From NCBI GenBank assembly GCA_021904315.1, contig CM038919.1, positions 6,076,001 to 6,140,000 of the forward strand: DNA of 64,000 bases, in the 5' to 3' direction. The notes under the pieces were generated by a model. That model ran no database searches. It was not told where the DNA came from and worked only from the letters and a program-made list of their open reading frames with translations. Of the stretch, positions 1 through 12,515 are shown piece by piece. Each line of letters opens with the position of its first letter. The stretch's first letter is position 1. Both the position numbers and the translations under genes were made by a program. This DNA is from Sphagnum magellanicum. Taxonomy: Eukaryota > Streptophyta > Sphagnopsida > Sphagnales > Sphagnaceae.

Positions 1-3000
1 TACATGGTAACCTTGGACTCCGGGAGGGTCATCTTCTCTTTCGAAGACAGTTTCACCGAACAAGACGAAAGGCCAGGAAAAAATGATGTCATTGGGCGCT
101 CCCCATCTTTGCCATATGTGATAGAAGGCTTCCCAAGCCCGTTTGGCGAGGGGACACTCGAGGAGACAATGTTGAGGGGATTCAGGGGCCTCCTCAGTGC
201 AAACCTTGCACGTGGGGAGGATCCCCATGCATTGTAACCATGTGCCAACTGGGAGACCCCGGTTTAAAGTGAGCCATATGAGAGTGCCGACCTTCCGCGG
301 TCGAGCGTTATGCCAGATTCTGGCAATAACTTGCGTGACGATGGAGTTTTGCAGGTTTAACCTTTGAATGAAGGAGCAGATGTTGGCGCTCTGGGTGGGT
401 TTCCTTGCATTTCGGTAGCCCCGCTTAACAGAATAGCCGAAGAAAGGAGAATCACCCATTTGTGAGGAGGCTTGCCAGTGCCACTCTCCCCGGTCCCAGG
501 GAAGCCCATCAATGAAACCAGATTCGAAAATCCAGAGTATGGGAAGCTTGGTGAGTGATGGGAACTCTTTGGCAACTTTATATGGGGCTCCGTGTCTTTC
601 TTGAAAGAGGACCCTGATTGGGTGATAACCTTTAGGGGAGAGGGTTATCACTTGGGAGTTCGTAGCTTTAATGAGACCAGTGGGGGTAACCCTCTAGAAT
701 TCATTGGCTTGTACCGTGTTGGGGGTGACCCCGGTTACATGGTATATCCATTGTAGAGTGGTGTTGTTTCCAGAGTTTCTTTTACTGATCCAATCCCCTG
801 CCTGAAAACGGTTAGTGTAAGTTGCAGGATTCCATGGGATGCTCGCTATGATGATTTCTCTGTTGTTCCTGTTGGTGGCGTGGTAGGTCAACCGGAGGGC
901 TTGGAGGCTTTTCCATGCCCTGCCCTGCTGGTCCCAGAGATCTTTGATTCGGGTGCAGCCAGAATTGGCAATGGCTCGTCCTTCATTGCGACCACTCACT
1001 CCCAGAGGGTGACCAGTCATGTTGAGGATGAGAGGGTTGCTGAAAATAGGCTGTCTGAGAACCTCCGCATGGGATGCGGGTTCGGACTTTGCTAGACCAA
1101 CTCTTACGTTGAGCCAAGAGCCAAGGATGCTCTTCCAAAATGAGCATTTCAATTTTTTGAGCTTCGGGGCGGCAAAGAGCCAATTTATATCCGGGATGCT
1201 TGGCCCTTTGCCGTGCACCGGGAGATAAACTTGATCCGCTCGGTGCCTTAAAATCTCTTTCCAGGGTTCTCCTCCTGGGGCAAGACCTCTCACCAGAAGT
1301 TTGGCAAGAAGTGCTTCGGATTGTGCCTTGGGGTCTATGATCCCTAAGCCACCGCTAGACAAAGGAAGTGTAAGAGAGTCCCATTTGACCTTGGCCCGTG
1401 TATTGGAAACCTTTCCCCCCCAAATGAAGTTTCGTACCACTCCTCTGATTTGGTTGCACATCCTCATATTGGGGTTCCAACAGGCTGCTAGATACCACAT
1501 TGAGGAAAGCAATACTTGATTGGCAACCAAAATTCTACCAGCAAGAGAGAGGTTGCACTTGCCCCAGGTAATCATCTTCCCTTTTAGGTTGAACATGAGT
1601 TTTTCAAAATTGGCCTCGATGGGTAACCGAAAGCCTATTTGGATGCCTAAGTATCGAACCCCTTGTCCCTCAGGGATCCATCTCAGCCCAACTTCTTGTC
1701 CCCATTCCCATTCCTTTTTTTCCTTGCTGGCCCATATGGCCGCAGATTTTCCCCAATTGATTTTTGCCCCAGAGGCAAGACAAAATAGATCAAGGACCGC
1801 CCGAGCTTTGTTTAAGTTACTTGGGGATCCCTTAAGGTAAAGTGCGGTGTCATCCGCGAAAGTTTGATCCCGGACGCATCCGCCTTTGGGGAGGTGCATT
1901 CCGTCTATTTCGTGCTTTGGGTCATCCAGCATATGGCCTAGAACATCCATAGCAAGAATGAACAGGTATGGAGCTAGTGGACAGCCTTGTCGGACTGACC
2001 TAGCGAGTCTGAAGTCTTCTCCATGTTCCCCGTTTCCTTTAACTGATGAGGACGCGAGCCAGTAGAGGGATGAGATCCATTGAATCCAGGTGGGGCAGAA
2101 ACCCAGTTTGGACAAGGTTGGGAAGAGGAAGTCCCATTCAATCCTGTCAAATGCTTTTTCAAAATCGAGGAGGAGGAGGACAAGGTCCTGGCCGCTCTCT
2201 GGTGCCCAAACCAGAGCCTCCTGAGCCAAGAAGTTATTATCTAGAATGCTTCTTCCTTCTACGAAGCCGGTTTGGTTTGGTCTGATCACGAGAGGAAGGA
2301 ATTCTTGGATTCTTCTAGCTAAAATTTTGGCAAGGATTTTGTATATGCTTCCCAAAAGTGTGATTGGGCGCCAATTTCCCAGTTTTGAGTGGTCCCCTGA
2401 CTTCGGAATCAGGGTGATCATGCCCTTGTTAATGTATTCCGAGGTCAATCCTCGTGCTAGCATGGCCTTGAAGGCTAATAGTAGCGTGGGGGCTACCTCA
2501 TTCACATATTCTTGAAAGAATTCTGTTGGGATTCCATCATGCCTTGGGGCCTTGCCTTTGGGGAGCAAGGTGATGGCTTCTGTGATTTCTGCTAGGGATA
2601 AGGATCGGGTCATGTTGGCGTTCATGGCTTCCGTGACCCGGGTGGGGACGCTCTCCCAACATCTCTCTTGTGCCTCAAAGGTGCCCGGGGCATGTGACTC
2701 TGATTCATATAGGTTGGCATAAAATTTTGTGATGTAATGAGAGAGGTCTTTCTGGTCGGAAATTGTCTCTCCATCAACCTCTAATTCCTTCAGGAGTGTC
2801 TTTTTCTTTCCGATGCGATGGAAATCAAAGAAAGTTTTGGAGCAAGTGTCCCCATACCTAAACCATTTGGCCGCTGAGAGGTGAGTATTGCGCTCAACTG
2901 AGGTTTGGAAAATCTCTGTCAGCTTTGCTTGCGATTCGGATAAGATCTCCCGCACTTGTTCGTTAGTTGGGTCCCGCTGGAGCTGTTCCTCAGCCAACTG

Positions 3001-4023
3001 GATTTTCTTTGCATGCACTCTGACTTGCACCCCTCTCAGATGGCGCCTTTCCTTCGCTAATCTTGTGTTACATGCCAATACTCTTCTGGTGGCGGCCTCC
3101 AACCAGGGGGCCCACTCTGAGTCGTTTAAGGGCTTGGGTAGCTCCCCTTCCCAGGCTTGTAGCATTTCAGCTCTCCCTTTTTCATCTTTGAGTAGGGAAG
3201 AGTCAAAATAATGAGACAATTTTTTAGGTATGTCAGGCTGACCCCATATGGATAGGACTAAGGGAGAGTGGTCAGAGAATTTTCGGATCGAAGCAGTTGC
3301 CTCAATTCTCCCTCCTCTCGAATCTAGGTCTTGAGAAACGAGGAACTTGTCTATGCGTGAGACCGCTGAGTGTGCGCCGGATCTCCCGTTGTCGAAGGTG
3401 AATTCCTTTGCGGACATTTTCCGAAAGCTGTCAAGCAACCATGCGTCCATTAAGCCGTATTGGAGTGTTAGGTGGTGCCACGCATTCGCCTCCCTTCTGT
3501 GCATCCGACGCTTACCAGCTACCCTTCTGTGTTCAGTTTCTTCCCGGTGGTTGAAATCTCCACCTAGGATGAAGTGATCGGCAGCTAGATTCGCTTCACT
3601 TAGCCGTTTCCACATCAACGCTCTCTCGTTTGAGGAGCAAGCGACATAAACATTGATGATTGTTAGGGTACCGGTACCCAAGATCTGAAGAGTAATGTAC
3701 TGTGCCCTGCCTTCTAAAAGAATGTCATTGGCACTGATGAGGGGGGCAAGGGATCTGTCTACTAGAATGGAAGTGCCCGCGTTCATTCGTTGTGAGCGCC
3801 CCATTGGTAGGCCATAGTTCCAAAAAGAAGCACCATTCCAAAATTGGATCCCTTTTGTGGAGTTGGAGTAGTCTATTTCCCCCAAGTGGTGTTCCTGTAA
3901 AAGCAATATTTGAGGGGTGGGAAGCGGAGATGAAATCCAGGAGCGGATTTCTTTTTGCTTGGAGGAGTTCTTCCCTAAGCCCCTCACGTTTAAGGAGGCT
4001 ACCGTAAGGGGCCTCTTATTCAT
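1..4023 (-). pseudogene. LINE ORF2: AP endonuclease / reverse transcriptase / zf-RVT
   Basis: Polyprotein for target-primed reverse transcription. The start chosen is the ATG at 4023-4021, which opens MNKRPLTVASLNVRGLG, a typical L1 endonuclease N-terminus; the frame is open further upstream but that part overlaps ORF1. Endonuclease motifs include LLLQEHH, GGDFNH near residue 155 and DHSPLVLS near 250. RT motifs follow: NWRPITLL, QTGFVEGRSILDNN, DFEKAFDRIEW, RQGCPLAPYLF and the catalytic FADD at residues 722-725 (1860-1849). A TAG at 696-694 (codon 1110) interrupts the frame. The same frame then stays open to position 1 and encodes a zf-RVT-like region (GTLIWLTLNRGLPVGTW, CKVC, HCLLECPLAKRAW), so the stop looks like a late nonsense change rather than the natural end. 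The ORF start overlaps the ORF1 stop by 8 bases (ATGAATAA). Confidence 0.93.
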
Positions 4024-6842
4024 GAGGTGACTGGTTAAGGGCGGCTTGAGTGCCGATCGATCCCTGTGGTAGGAGGCTCCTCCGAAAGCTGTCTTCACTC
4101 CGTTCCCATTCGAGTTCTTGCGAGTTGGTGATAGTGGTGGTGTTATGTATGGCCACATTGGGAGTCTGAGAACGCCCCAAATCTAGCGGCGTGAAACGCT
4201 TCTTCCGCGCAGCTTGAGGCGAGGTCTGACGGCTGGCGGCCTTGTTTTTGTGAACTTGGCCTTCTTCCCCTTCCACTCCTTTCTTTAGAAGAAGGTTGTG
4301 GGCTGGGGCGACGAATTCTATTTCGTTGTTCATGCTTGAGATTGATTTGACAGCTTTCCAGTGTAAGTGTTTTTTGTTCTGTATGCTGACGAGATTGGAG
4401 CCGATGGGGATGTGGGCAAGGATGGTACATTCAGATCCGCCCCTGCTTAGCTCCTCTTGCCAGCTCCATTCGAGACTGAGTTGGTCCTTCAGCAGGAGTT
4501 TGTGTCGCAGAACGTTCTCCTCTAGCCCGATTGTTATGTGTTGGATCAGTTCGTCCATGGCTGGTTTGGAGGACCAATCCTCTTTCCCGTCCCCTATGAT
4601 TCTGATGCCAATTGGAAGGTTGGGGAGTTCTTGGTTTTTAGAATGTATTAGTACCTCCTTTTGGGGGCCTTTTTCTCTTGTGAGTACTGGCCATACACGG
4701 GCTCTGCAGAGATCCACATTGGTTGGGAGAGGGATTCCTAAGGAGGTAAAGAAGGATTGATGGAGTTCTGAATACGTCTGACCTCTTTTCCCTCTTGGGG
4801 CTATGCTTGCTCGTGTGGAAGGGTGAGGAGATTGGTTGCTCTCTGGGTGTATTGTGTCAACCCTTTTCTTAGTCTTTTTTTTCGCCTGGAATGTCCATCC
4901 TCCTTCTATCTCTTCCGGGATTTTCCTAAGAAAATCGGAACGCTCGTTTTCCCCGTTTAACACTTCAAAAGGGTTTAGATCAGCCCATTTTCCTCGCGCT
5001 GAGTCATTCTTCTCCTTCGAGAGACTGAAACTCAACTAGTTTTGGAGGTGTTACTCCCATCCGTGCTCTCCACTAAAGTTGTGACTTTTGAAGGGATCAC
5101 GTTGAGGTTACACTCTATTTGGTGAGTTAGGGAGGCTGACAACTCCCCCATTTCCTGATCTTTTCCGATGTTGGTGGGAACATTTTGTCTTGTTTGCGCC
5201 CCTTCCGTTTGAGAAGTTTGACCAGTTTCCTTAGATGATTGCTTGCTCCAACTCCCTTGACTCCTTTCGTTTCTGTGAGAGTGGGTGGTGAATTGGGTGG
5301 CGGATGTATTAGTCGGGCCTTGTGCTAGCCTTTCACTCCACGTTGGGGGAGTGCTTGCGGGAGCATTCCCGTTCCAAATTGGGATTTTGGTCATTGTGCA
5401 AGTTCAAGCAAAATGCCCAAATCGGCGGCATTTTCGGCATTGATTTGGGAGGCCCGAGTATAGGATTCTTTGAAGTGTAGTATCCTTCGTGGTTGCCCCT
5501 TCTGCCATGGAGGGGATACGAATGTATCCGGCGAGCTTGCTGATGTCATGGGTTTCCACCGTGATCATGGGGCCGGCGGGTCTTTTTATGTATGAATCCT
5601 CTAGTTCTATTTCTAGAACTTCTCCAATTTTGCTGGCTATGATAGTGAGAGCTTTTGTGTTCCTGAATTGTTCGTGAAGATTTGGGAATTGGACCTTTAT
5701 TGTGTGTGAGAGTAAGGACTCAGCCCCTTGTACACTGGCGTCAAAATTGGGGATGTACCGAGAGAAGGTGAGGTTCATACCGCTCCACTCCACCGCTGCT
5801 ATTTTCCTTGCAAACTTAGCCCCTTCTTCATCCGTGAAAAGCACCTCGAAGAAACCCCTTGTGAGTAAAGTGACTGATGTGTATGAAGCGGGTAAATGTA
5901 GTTTGAGGCAATCTTGAAGGGCTTTGATCGTGGGTCTACCACCTAGAGCTCTTCCGATCACCATTCTTCGTGCTTTGCGGACAGCACCTTCTTGCATTTT
6001 TAACACCATTTTCGGTGGAAAATCCGCCTCTAGCTCCAATTCATAGTCTATTGGCGATAATCCTTGGGGCTCTTCACCTGATGGCGGAGTGGATCTTGTC
6101 CCGTTGCCTGGAGGTGCGGTCAGAGGGGGGGTGGATGGGGCTGATGCTGGAGTTGTTAGTGTCCTTCTTTGCATGAGCTTCGAGCTTAACGCTTTAGTTT
6201 TGACGGCTGAGTCGTCTTCTTGAGCAACCTGCCCTATTGCAATCGCGTCCAAATCCCCAAGACCAAATCTTGGTCCAACGCTTGTAGCTGAAAGATCTGC
6301 TATGCGTGTGGGGGAAGAGGTGAGGGGAGGTACCTGAATAAAATGGGTCGGATTTGAAGTCGCAGCCGCTTCCGCCACACCTTGTGTTGGCAAGAGAAGG
6401 GGATCGTGCAATTGCGGCGGACGTGGACGTTCTCGTCGTTATGATTGCCCTTATTCCCTGATCGAACGACTTCGTCAGTTCTTGCGAAGGGCGGTTGCTG
6501 CGTTGAACCTTTAAGGGTCACCAAGACCGCTGGCGCTTTACTTCCATGATCTAGATTTTTCAGGGGCGAGCTTTCCACTGAGGGAATGCATGTCCCGAAT
6601 TGAGCAACATGGTCATTCTGTACCTGCGAGTCAACAGATCGCTTGGTTAGAGTGCTTCCTTTTGAGCTAATCGGAAGCGGAAGGACTTGAGTGCCGTCAC
6701 CGGTAGGGGTCATCAACTTGTTGCCCAACCAACCGTTGCCTTGGCGCGCATTATGTCCAGCCTTGCGGATTCTATCAGCAACAAGAAGATGCTCGTCTAG
6801 CTTAGATATCTGTTGGGCTTCTAAATTTGCAGCCTAACTCAT
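4016..6842 (-). pseudogene. LINE ORF1: DUF4283-like RNA-binding protein with CCHC knuckle, broken
   Basis: Nucleic-acid-binding ORF1 of the L1 element, about 900 codons if intact. An ATG at 6842-6840 is followed after one codon by TAG, and the frame then continues (AANLEAQQISKLDEH) to about 6435, where the reading shifts frame. The second block (about 6430-5404) holds a region like DUF4283 (ARRMVIGRALGGRPT ... MNLTFSRYIPNFD). It ends in CRKCRRFGHFA, where a TGA at 5406-5404 replaces one residue of a CX2CX4HX4C zinc knuckle: the last ligand Cys is still encoded two codons later. A third block runs to 5032, and another frame change near 5035 leads to the basic C-terminal block ending at 4016. 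Start choice is inferred. The four lesions argue that this copy makes no functional ORF1 protein. Confidence 0.85.
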
Positions 6843-6960
6843 TTCCTCCATCGAGAATTGGCAAGAAGTCTGCGGGAAAAAAAGAGAAAGACGTTTGCCG
6901 CTCGCAAACTACGTATACCCACTGAGAGAGGGGAAAGGGGGTGGGGATAGTGGGTGAAAG

Positions 6961-7365
6961 GAAATCCAAAGACATGATGAAGCGAGGGATATTTTAGGGA
7001 TAATTTTAATGTGCTCCAAAAGCTTATTATAATAATTATGCAGGCCAGGGGTTTTTTGTTTTCAACTTTGTGTATTAGGCATCCACAAGAGGAATTACCC
7101 AATTTGCAGGTCTCAAAGGAATGTAGAAAAATTCAAAAATCATGCCTATATTTAGGCAACTTGCTGGAACCTGTTGTCTAAATATGGCGATGTCAGAAAA
7201 AAATTGGTCCAAACTCTGGCATCTTTGCCACATTTTTTTCAAAAAAGTCCTTTGTTTGAGTTGCACTTGATCTTTTATGTTTGCCATGTGGCCAGAATTC
7301 GCCCAAAAAAAAAAAAACACACACACACCCTGCAATAGGCAGTATAATGTTCCAAATGGGCGGAT
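6961..7365. other. AT-rich flank between LINE and small repeat
   Basis: No gene seen. It contains a short homopolymer/CA stretch near 7305-7329 (about 14 A followed by ACACACACAC) and otherwise unremarkable AT-rich sequence. Confidence 0.5.
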
Positions 7366-7574
7366 GGTGCATTCACACTTTAAGTTAAGTTAGCGTTAAA
7401 TGAAAATCTAGGTGGCATCCTAGGTGGCACCCAATGTTAAATTGGTGATAGCTTAATGTCAAGTGAATTAAGGCTACATAAAATGTTCATGGTAAGCAGG
7501 TGTAAGTCCTAAATGAGTAGCATGGTGTTAGGGGACTCAACACTAGAGTCCCTGACACCAAGTGTGAATGCACC
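7366..7574. mobile_element. Small non-autonomous inverted-repeat element (MITE-like)
   Basis: A 209-bp stretch bounded by perfect 15-bp inverted repeats, GGTGCATTCACACTT at 7366-7380 and its reverse complement at 7560-7574. There is no coding capacity. No clean target-site duplication abuts the repeats; a shared TATAATGT lies a little outside each end (7343-7350 and 7583-7590), which may mean the true ends are a few bases further out. The superfamily cannot be assigned. Confidence 0.5.
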
Positions 7575-8559
7575 TTTTTTTATTATAATGTACTCAGGCA
7601 CTTATCTGAAGATATATGAAAGTATTTTTCACATTGTAACTAAAAAAACCATACGTACCTAATAGAGGGACAGGGCCCGGGTATTGGCCGAGAAGCCAAA
7701 ACCGCAAAAACCAACGACAAAGGTGTGCAGTGTGAACGGAGAAATTGCTCCGGTCGTCAGTCGTCACCAAGTCCCTCGCCGAAACTTCGGGAATGCTCCG
7801 ATCGATGTTTCCTGAAGGGGTCAAGAAACTTGCATTGGTCTCGACTCTCCACAGGCTTCCATTTCATGCCCGATTGACGAAGCATCTCTTTACTTTGGAA
7901 AAGAGAATTTGTGCCTTACTCTTCCTTGCTTAGTCTTCTATCTTTTGATTCATTTTTTGTTCCGTTGCGTGCTGTAATATCGGTCTTTGTGCTCATTACT
8001 TTTCACGGACAGGCAGTAGTAGTATGTGGAGATTCCATGGTTTGCAAGCTGTTTTAGTTCTCCTGTTTCTTTGACGTATCGGTTCTCTGCGGTCGTTGCA
8101 CATTGAGTTCGTGGTAGCTGCAGTTAGTTAGGGTTTTCTTCCCTTGTGTAGCAGGCCCACGTTTGCCGTCGAAAATCGGACTAGACTGGTGCTTGTGAAC
8201 TAGGTTTTTAGTCTTCAGAGAAAGTCAAGCATTTGTTGCAGTTACGTAGATAATGTGAGCGGAAGACTATCAGGGACGGAGACAAAGGAGGCTTGGCGAT
8301 CGGAGACCTCTGAGCTAGCGGTGCACCGGGCTTCTAGCAGGGAACGCCCCGCTTCTTTAAGAGGGCTCGAAAAAAAGGTAAGGCTAGTCAAACGCTGTTT
8401 TGATTGTTTGCATAGCTATTTTTCCTGGTGCAAGAAGCAAGTGCGACTTTTCACAACTAAGAGGTTTCAAAATCGAAAGTCAAGAGTTTCCTAAGAGGTT
8501 AGAAGTGGATTTGTGTGTTTTTCTTCTGATAGAATTCATTGTTGACGTTTGTAGAGGCA
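7575..8559 (+). promoter_or_regulatory. 5' flank and probable leader of the P4H gene
   Basis: About 1 kb upstream of the P4H start codon, GC-richer than the DNA further upstream. A donor-like AAAAAAAG|GTAAGG at about 8378 suggests that an untranslated first exon and an intron may lie here. No convincing TATA box was found, and the transcription start cannot be placed from sequence alone. Confidence 0.35.
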
Positions 8560-11500
8560 ATGAAGTTAAGGAAGGGAAAGAGCACTGTAGGGCTAAGGTA
8601 CAAACTGTCACTTCCTGTAGTCCTGGTGTGTTGCATGGTCTTCTTCTTGGCAGGCTTCTGGGGCTCTTCCTTTATTTCACAGGTTAGTGCAAGCCTTCAC
8701 TTATCTCTTCCAGTGAACTGTAACAAGCATTCTTGTCATGCAATTTATTTCTCATAGTACAGAACCTCCAAATGCTGGTTAAAAGATCAGCATTACCATA
8801 ATTGTTTTACCATACATAACCACTGAAATCACCAGACTTAAGGTGCTTCTTATTGCAACAATTGCAATTGATAAACATGACAGTCTTGATCAGGGCATTT
8901 GTTCTGGAAGACTGAAGAACAGAACTCCTATTTATCATGTGCACAATGGTTGAATCTGGTCTGTTTTCATTTGGGCTCTTGCATGGACCACAATTCATAT
9001 TGCTTTACAGGCCACTGTCAAGGCAGTTCAATGCAGATAATCCTTAGCTTTGTTCAGGCTATTTCAACTTATAATTTGTATGCTATTGCCAGTTGCTGTA
9101 CAAGTGTAACACATTTTTTGTTAAAATAGGATTTTAAAGGACCAAGCATTAATGAAGGACTGCACCAGCAACAACTACTTGGTGCCAATGGCGGGGAAAA
9201 AGCAGTTTCTTTTGAGCATGGAGAGTCCGGCAACTCTGAAATTTCATCCTTCTCTTTTCAGGTACATCTGTTTCACTATAATATATGTTGAATCACCTGC
9301 ACTTGCATGTGTGAGCTTCACATGGGAACTTTTCCTGGCCCTTTCACATCTTTTCAACCTCATTATGGTTTTGTAGAGGGGTCTTTTGGTGACGCCAAGT
9401 TCAAATATGACAGGAGACTGCAAAAGGTATCAAGAAGAGTATAGCCACTTGATAGCAGTAACAGTTATAACATTTCACACTTCACCAAGAAGCTCTTTGT
9501 AAAGCCTAATGGGTTGAGCTTGTGTCATATGCACCAGTAACACTTACATCTTGCTTTAGATGTATAACAGGTGCTGAGTTGGAAGCCTCGTGCAGTGCTA
9601 TTTCCAAACTTTGCAAGCAAGGAGACATGTGAAGCAATAATTGCATTTGCCAGGAGTCGTCTTCAGCCTTCTGCTCTTGCATTGAGGAAAGGCGAGACAG
9701 TTGACTCAACTAAGGACATTCGAACTAGGTGGGTGTCAGCTGCATTGTCTTCCACCAGTGGTGTGCTTAAAGAAAATGTTCAAGGTGCAGGAAGTCCCTG
9801 ACCAGCACCCTCTATGTAGGCCTCTTATGCTGAGATGCTTACTTGTGCAGGGGTGAGTGAAATTGAATTGTATCTTGCCATCACAAGCTTGTTGCAGCTT
9901 TGATGAGTATACTGATGATGTTTTCATTAGTTATGTCTCTTCATTGCTAGCCAATATCATGGTTTAGTCTTCCTTTTTTTTGCAGAATTACCACAGAAGT
10001 CAGGATGCAGATTTTTCTATGATTGTCTGCTTGATATTTTGAGCAGTGGTACACATGCATCAAATCCCATGGTTTATGTAATCAGGGGGTAGTAATAGCA
10101 GCTAGTCATTGCTATTAATGAACTCTCACAAGGTTATGACCACTAATTTTTGTCATGTTTGTTCTGGTTTAGCTGGAACTGATATAGCACGTACCTTTGA
10201 ACTGGATTCTTCTCTGCAATCTTGTAGATACATCTGCCATCTTTCAACTCACTGTTTTCTATCAAATGATATCAAAGACCTCCATCTGTTAGAGCCTAGT
10301 GTACCAGCCAGTTCAGTTATGCCCTTGTACTGTGAATACCTCTTGAATGCATGGACACCTAAAGGGCATCTTTATCTTGAGCTCTTTTTGGGAGAAGTAG
10401 AAGGAACCTGACAGAATTGGACAGTGGTTATTCAAATTTCAAGGCAGCTCTGGGACGTTTGTGAGAGCTAAAGAGGAGAAGACAGGTGCATTGGATTGGG
10501 TGGAGGAGAAAATGGCAAGGGCAACTATGATACCTCGAGCTCATGGTGAGGTGTGCCTCTGCCTTCCCATCCTCCATGTTAACCATGAAGTTGCCTGGTC
10601 TAGTGACGGAAGCCCTTGTGGATGAGGGCCGGGTTTCATTAATAAAAGGCTCAATATCCAGTCACAGCATCTCATGCAGAAGTGCCTGGTCTGATAATGC
10701 AATGGTAGTTGTAACAGGATCCCAACTGGAAGAACAAGGGTTCTAAATTAACCAAGCTGTTGCCTTACAGATCAATGGCACTCAGCAGTCCTACTGTTAG
10801 TCATGGTAAGATCCAAGGGGTGGTTGTGTGCCTTAGTGTTGTACATTTGTAGAAGCATGCTTATCAGCTCCCCTCCTTGGAATGGGTTGTTGATCTTTGC
10901 CCAGTACTCAATCTCATGTCTGGTAGATGTTGTTCCCATGCAATTAACTTTGTTTTTCTGCAATATATGGCTATAGTTGTGTCTGGCCTTCTTGGCAGGA
11001 AGCATATTCTTGGAGTTGGATTTTTGGTATGCATCCTAATCAAACTTCTTGGTTCTTTGGGCTTCAGTGCGTTGAACTAATGATTTCAATGTGGTTGTGG
11101 TAGGCATTCAATATCCTGCGTTATGAATTTGGCCAAAAATACAATTCACATTATGATGTTTTTGACCCAGCTGAATATGGACCTCAGAATAGTCAGCGGG
11201 TATTCCTATTTTACTCCCTTCTTCTGAACAAATAGTGCCATCCTTTGATTATCAGGCCAATCAAAGATTGTTCATCAAAGGTCAACATTGCATGAAGAAT
11301 GGAGACTAATATCTGATGGTCCCTCAAATTTGTTAAGAGTTGTTTGGCAATGTGCCCCCCTCTCTCTCTGTGTTCCATCTAATCTCAGCTCTGCTATGGC
11401 CATCTGGATACAATATCCATAGATCTTTTCTAATGGCGAGCAGTCTTATAAGTACACTCTTCTCCTGTCAAGATGCTTGCCCCCTGCAAACTCTGGATTG

Positions 11501-12316
11501 TGGTCTAGGTCACAGGGCTATACAAGCAGTCATATGACTAATCTCTTTGCATGGCAATCATAATTGGGGCAGTTTGTTGTTGACCATTTTAGTTTGCATT
11601 CCTCACTGTAGTTCTTCCCTGATTATCACAATTTTTCACATTATTGTGTTGGGATATCCATGTGATGTTTGAGTAAGCTATTTATAGTCCTGTTGTTCTT
11701 GCTCAGATGGCATCATTTCTGCTGTATCTCTCAGACGTTGAAGAAGGGGGTGAAACAATGTTTCCTTTCGAAGTAAGCCAGTTCAAACTTAAGACTTCGC
11801 AATGTTTGTTTTCCCTTCATTCAGTTTCACAAAATGTCACAAGATAGTCCTTGTGGAATAAAATCAGCCAAATCTAACTTGAAAGGGAGCATCCTCTCTT
11901 TCCATTCCTGCACCTTATGCTTGTCTTGCTTTCGTTGTGCGTCTCAATAAACAGAACTATGAGAACATGAACATTGGCTATGACTACAAAGATTGCATTG
12001 GATTGAAGGTCAAGCCTCGACAAGGGGATGCCCTGCTGTTTTACTCCATGTTACCCAATGGCACTTTTGATAAGGTATGTATATCCTTTCTGCAGTCAGA
12101 TTTTTAGGTACTAATTGATTTTGACTAGCCTGATTGGACCAATATTTGTCTTCCTTTCTACCAACAAAAATGTCTCCTGAGTTTCAATGATTGGCATCCT
12201 CACTTTTTCATGCACTTTGTCTGCAGGCTGCATTGCATGGAAGCTGTCCGGTGATTAAAGGGGAGAAGTGGGTTGCAACCAAATGGATCCGGGATAAGCC
12301 AGTATCTTTCAGATGA
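8560..12316 (+). CDS. Prolyl 4-hydroxylase, membrane-anchored type II, nine exons
   Basis: Fe(II)/2-oxoglutarate dioxygenase that hydroxylates proline in secretory-pathway proteins such as cell-wall glycoproteins. Exons: 8560-8682, 9130-9261, 9379-9426, 9571-9728, 10448-10550, 11104-11199, 11707-11772, 11955-12074 and 12227-12316, all GT-AG; they join to 311 codons with no frame breaks. Residues 17-37 form an N-terminal membrane anchor (signal-anchor topology), followed by a polar stem. The catalytic domain starts at VLSWKPRAVLFPNF (102). Iron ligands are His204 and Asp206 (SHYDVFD) and His286 (ALHGSCPV). Lys296 in GEKWVATKW is the 2-oxoglutarate anchor. EEGGETMFPFE and YDYKDCIGLKVKP are family landmarks. 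It most resembles the Arabidopsis P4H type with a KLRLPAVLL-like anchor and GETMFPFENG motif (recalled, not searched). Exon 3 (48 bp) is tiny and its acceptor was chosen to keep phase. The reading ends KPVSFR, inside a minisatellite. Confidence 0.93.
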
Positions 12317-12515
12317 GGTCCAAATACCCATTTAGTGGCCACCAGGTGAATGTTTCTACAAGATTGAGATTCAAAAACCACCTAGTGGCCATGACCTTGT
12401 AAACTTTTAAGTATGAGGTCCAAAAACCACCTAGTAACCACCTAGTGGCCACAGATGATTGTAAACTATAGGTATGAGGTCTAGAAACCACTTTGTGACC
12501 ACCATGTGGTTTCTA
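12311..12515 (+). repeat. Degenerate minisatellite covering the P4H stop codon
   Basis: Four diverged units, each opening with a variant of ATGAGGTCCAAAAACCACC: about 12311, 12361, 12412 and 12474. Units are about 50-62 bp, and the third has an internal extra AACCACCTAGT. The first unit includes the last codons and TGA of the P4H gene, so the repeat grew from, or inserted at, the end of the coding region. Confidence 0.7.

Larger units (their letters stand above)
1..6960 (-). mobile_element. L1-like non-LTR retrotransposon (LINE), 3' end outside the window
   Basis: A plant-type L1 element read on the minus strand. In its own direction it has a short leader, ORF1 (about 6842 to 4016) with a DUF4283-like region and a CCHC knuckle, then ORF2 (4023 to beyond position 1) with AP endonuclease, reverse transcriptase and a zf-RVT-like C-terminus. 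The 3' UTR, poly(A) tail and target-site duplication are not in the window. The 5' boundary is a guess near 6960, where the GC-richer leader gives way to AT-rich DNA. ORF2 has one in-frame stop in about 1340 codons, while ORF1 has about four lesions, so the copy is fairly young but defective. Confidence 0.93.

Noticed and set aside
4016-6842. Reading the LINE ORF1 blocks as separate host genes
   Set aside because: Their order, the DUF4283-like and CCHC features and the overlap with ORF2 fit one broken ORF1.
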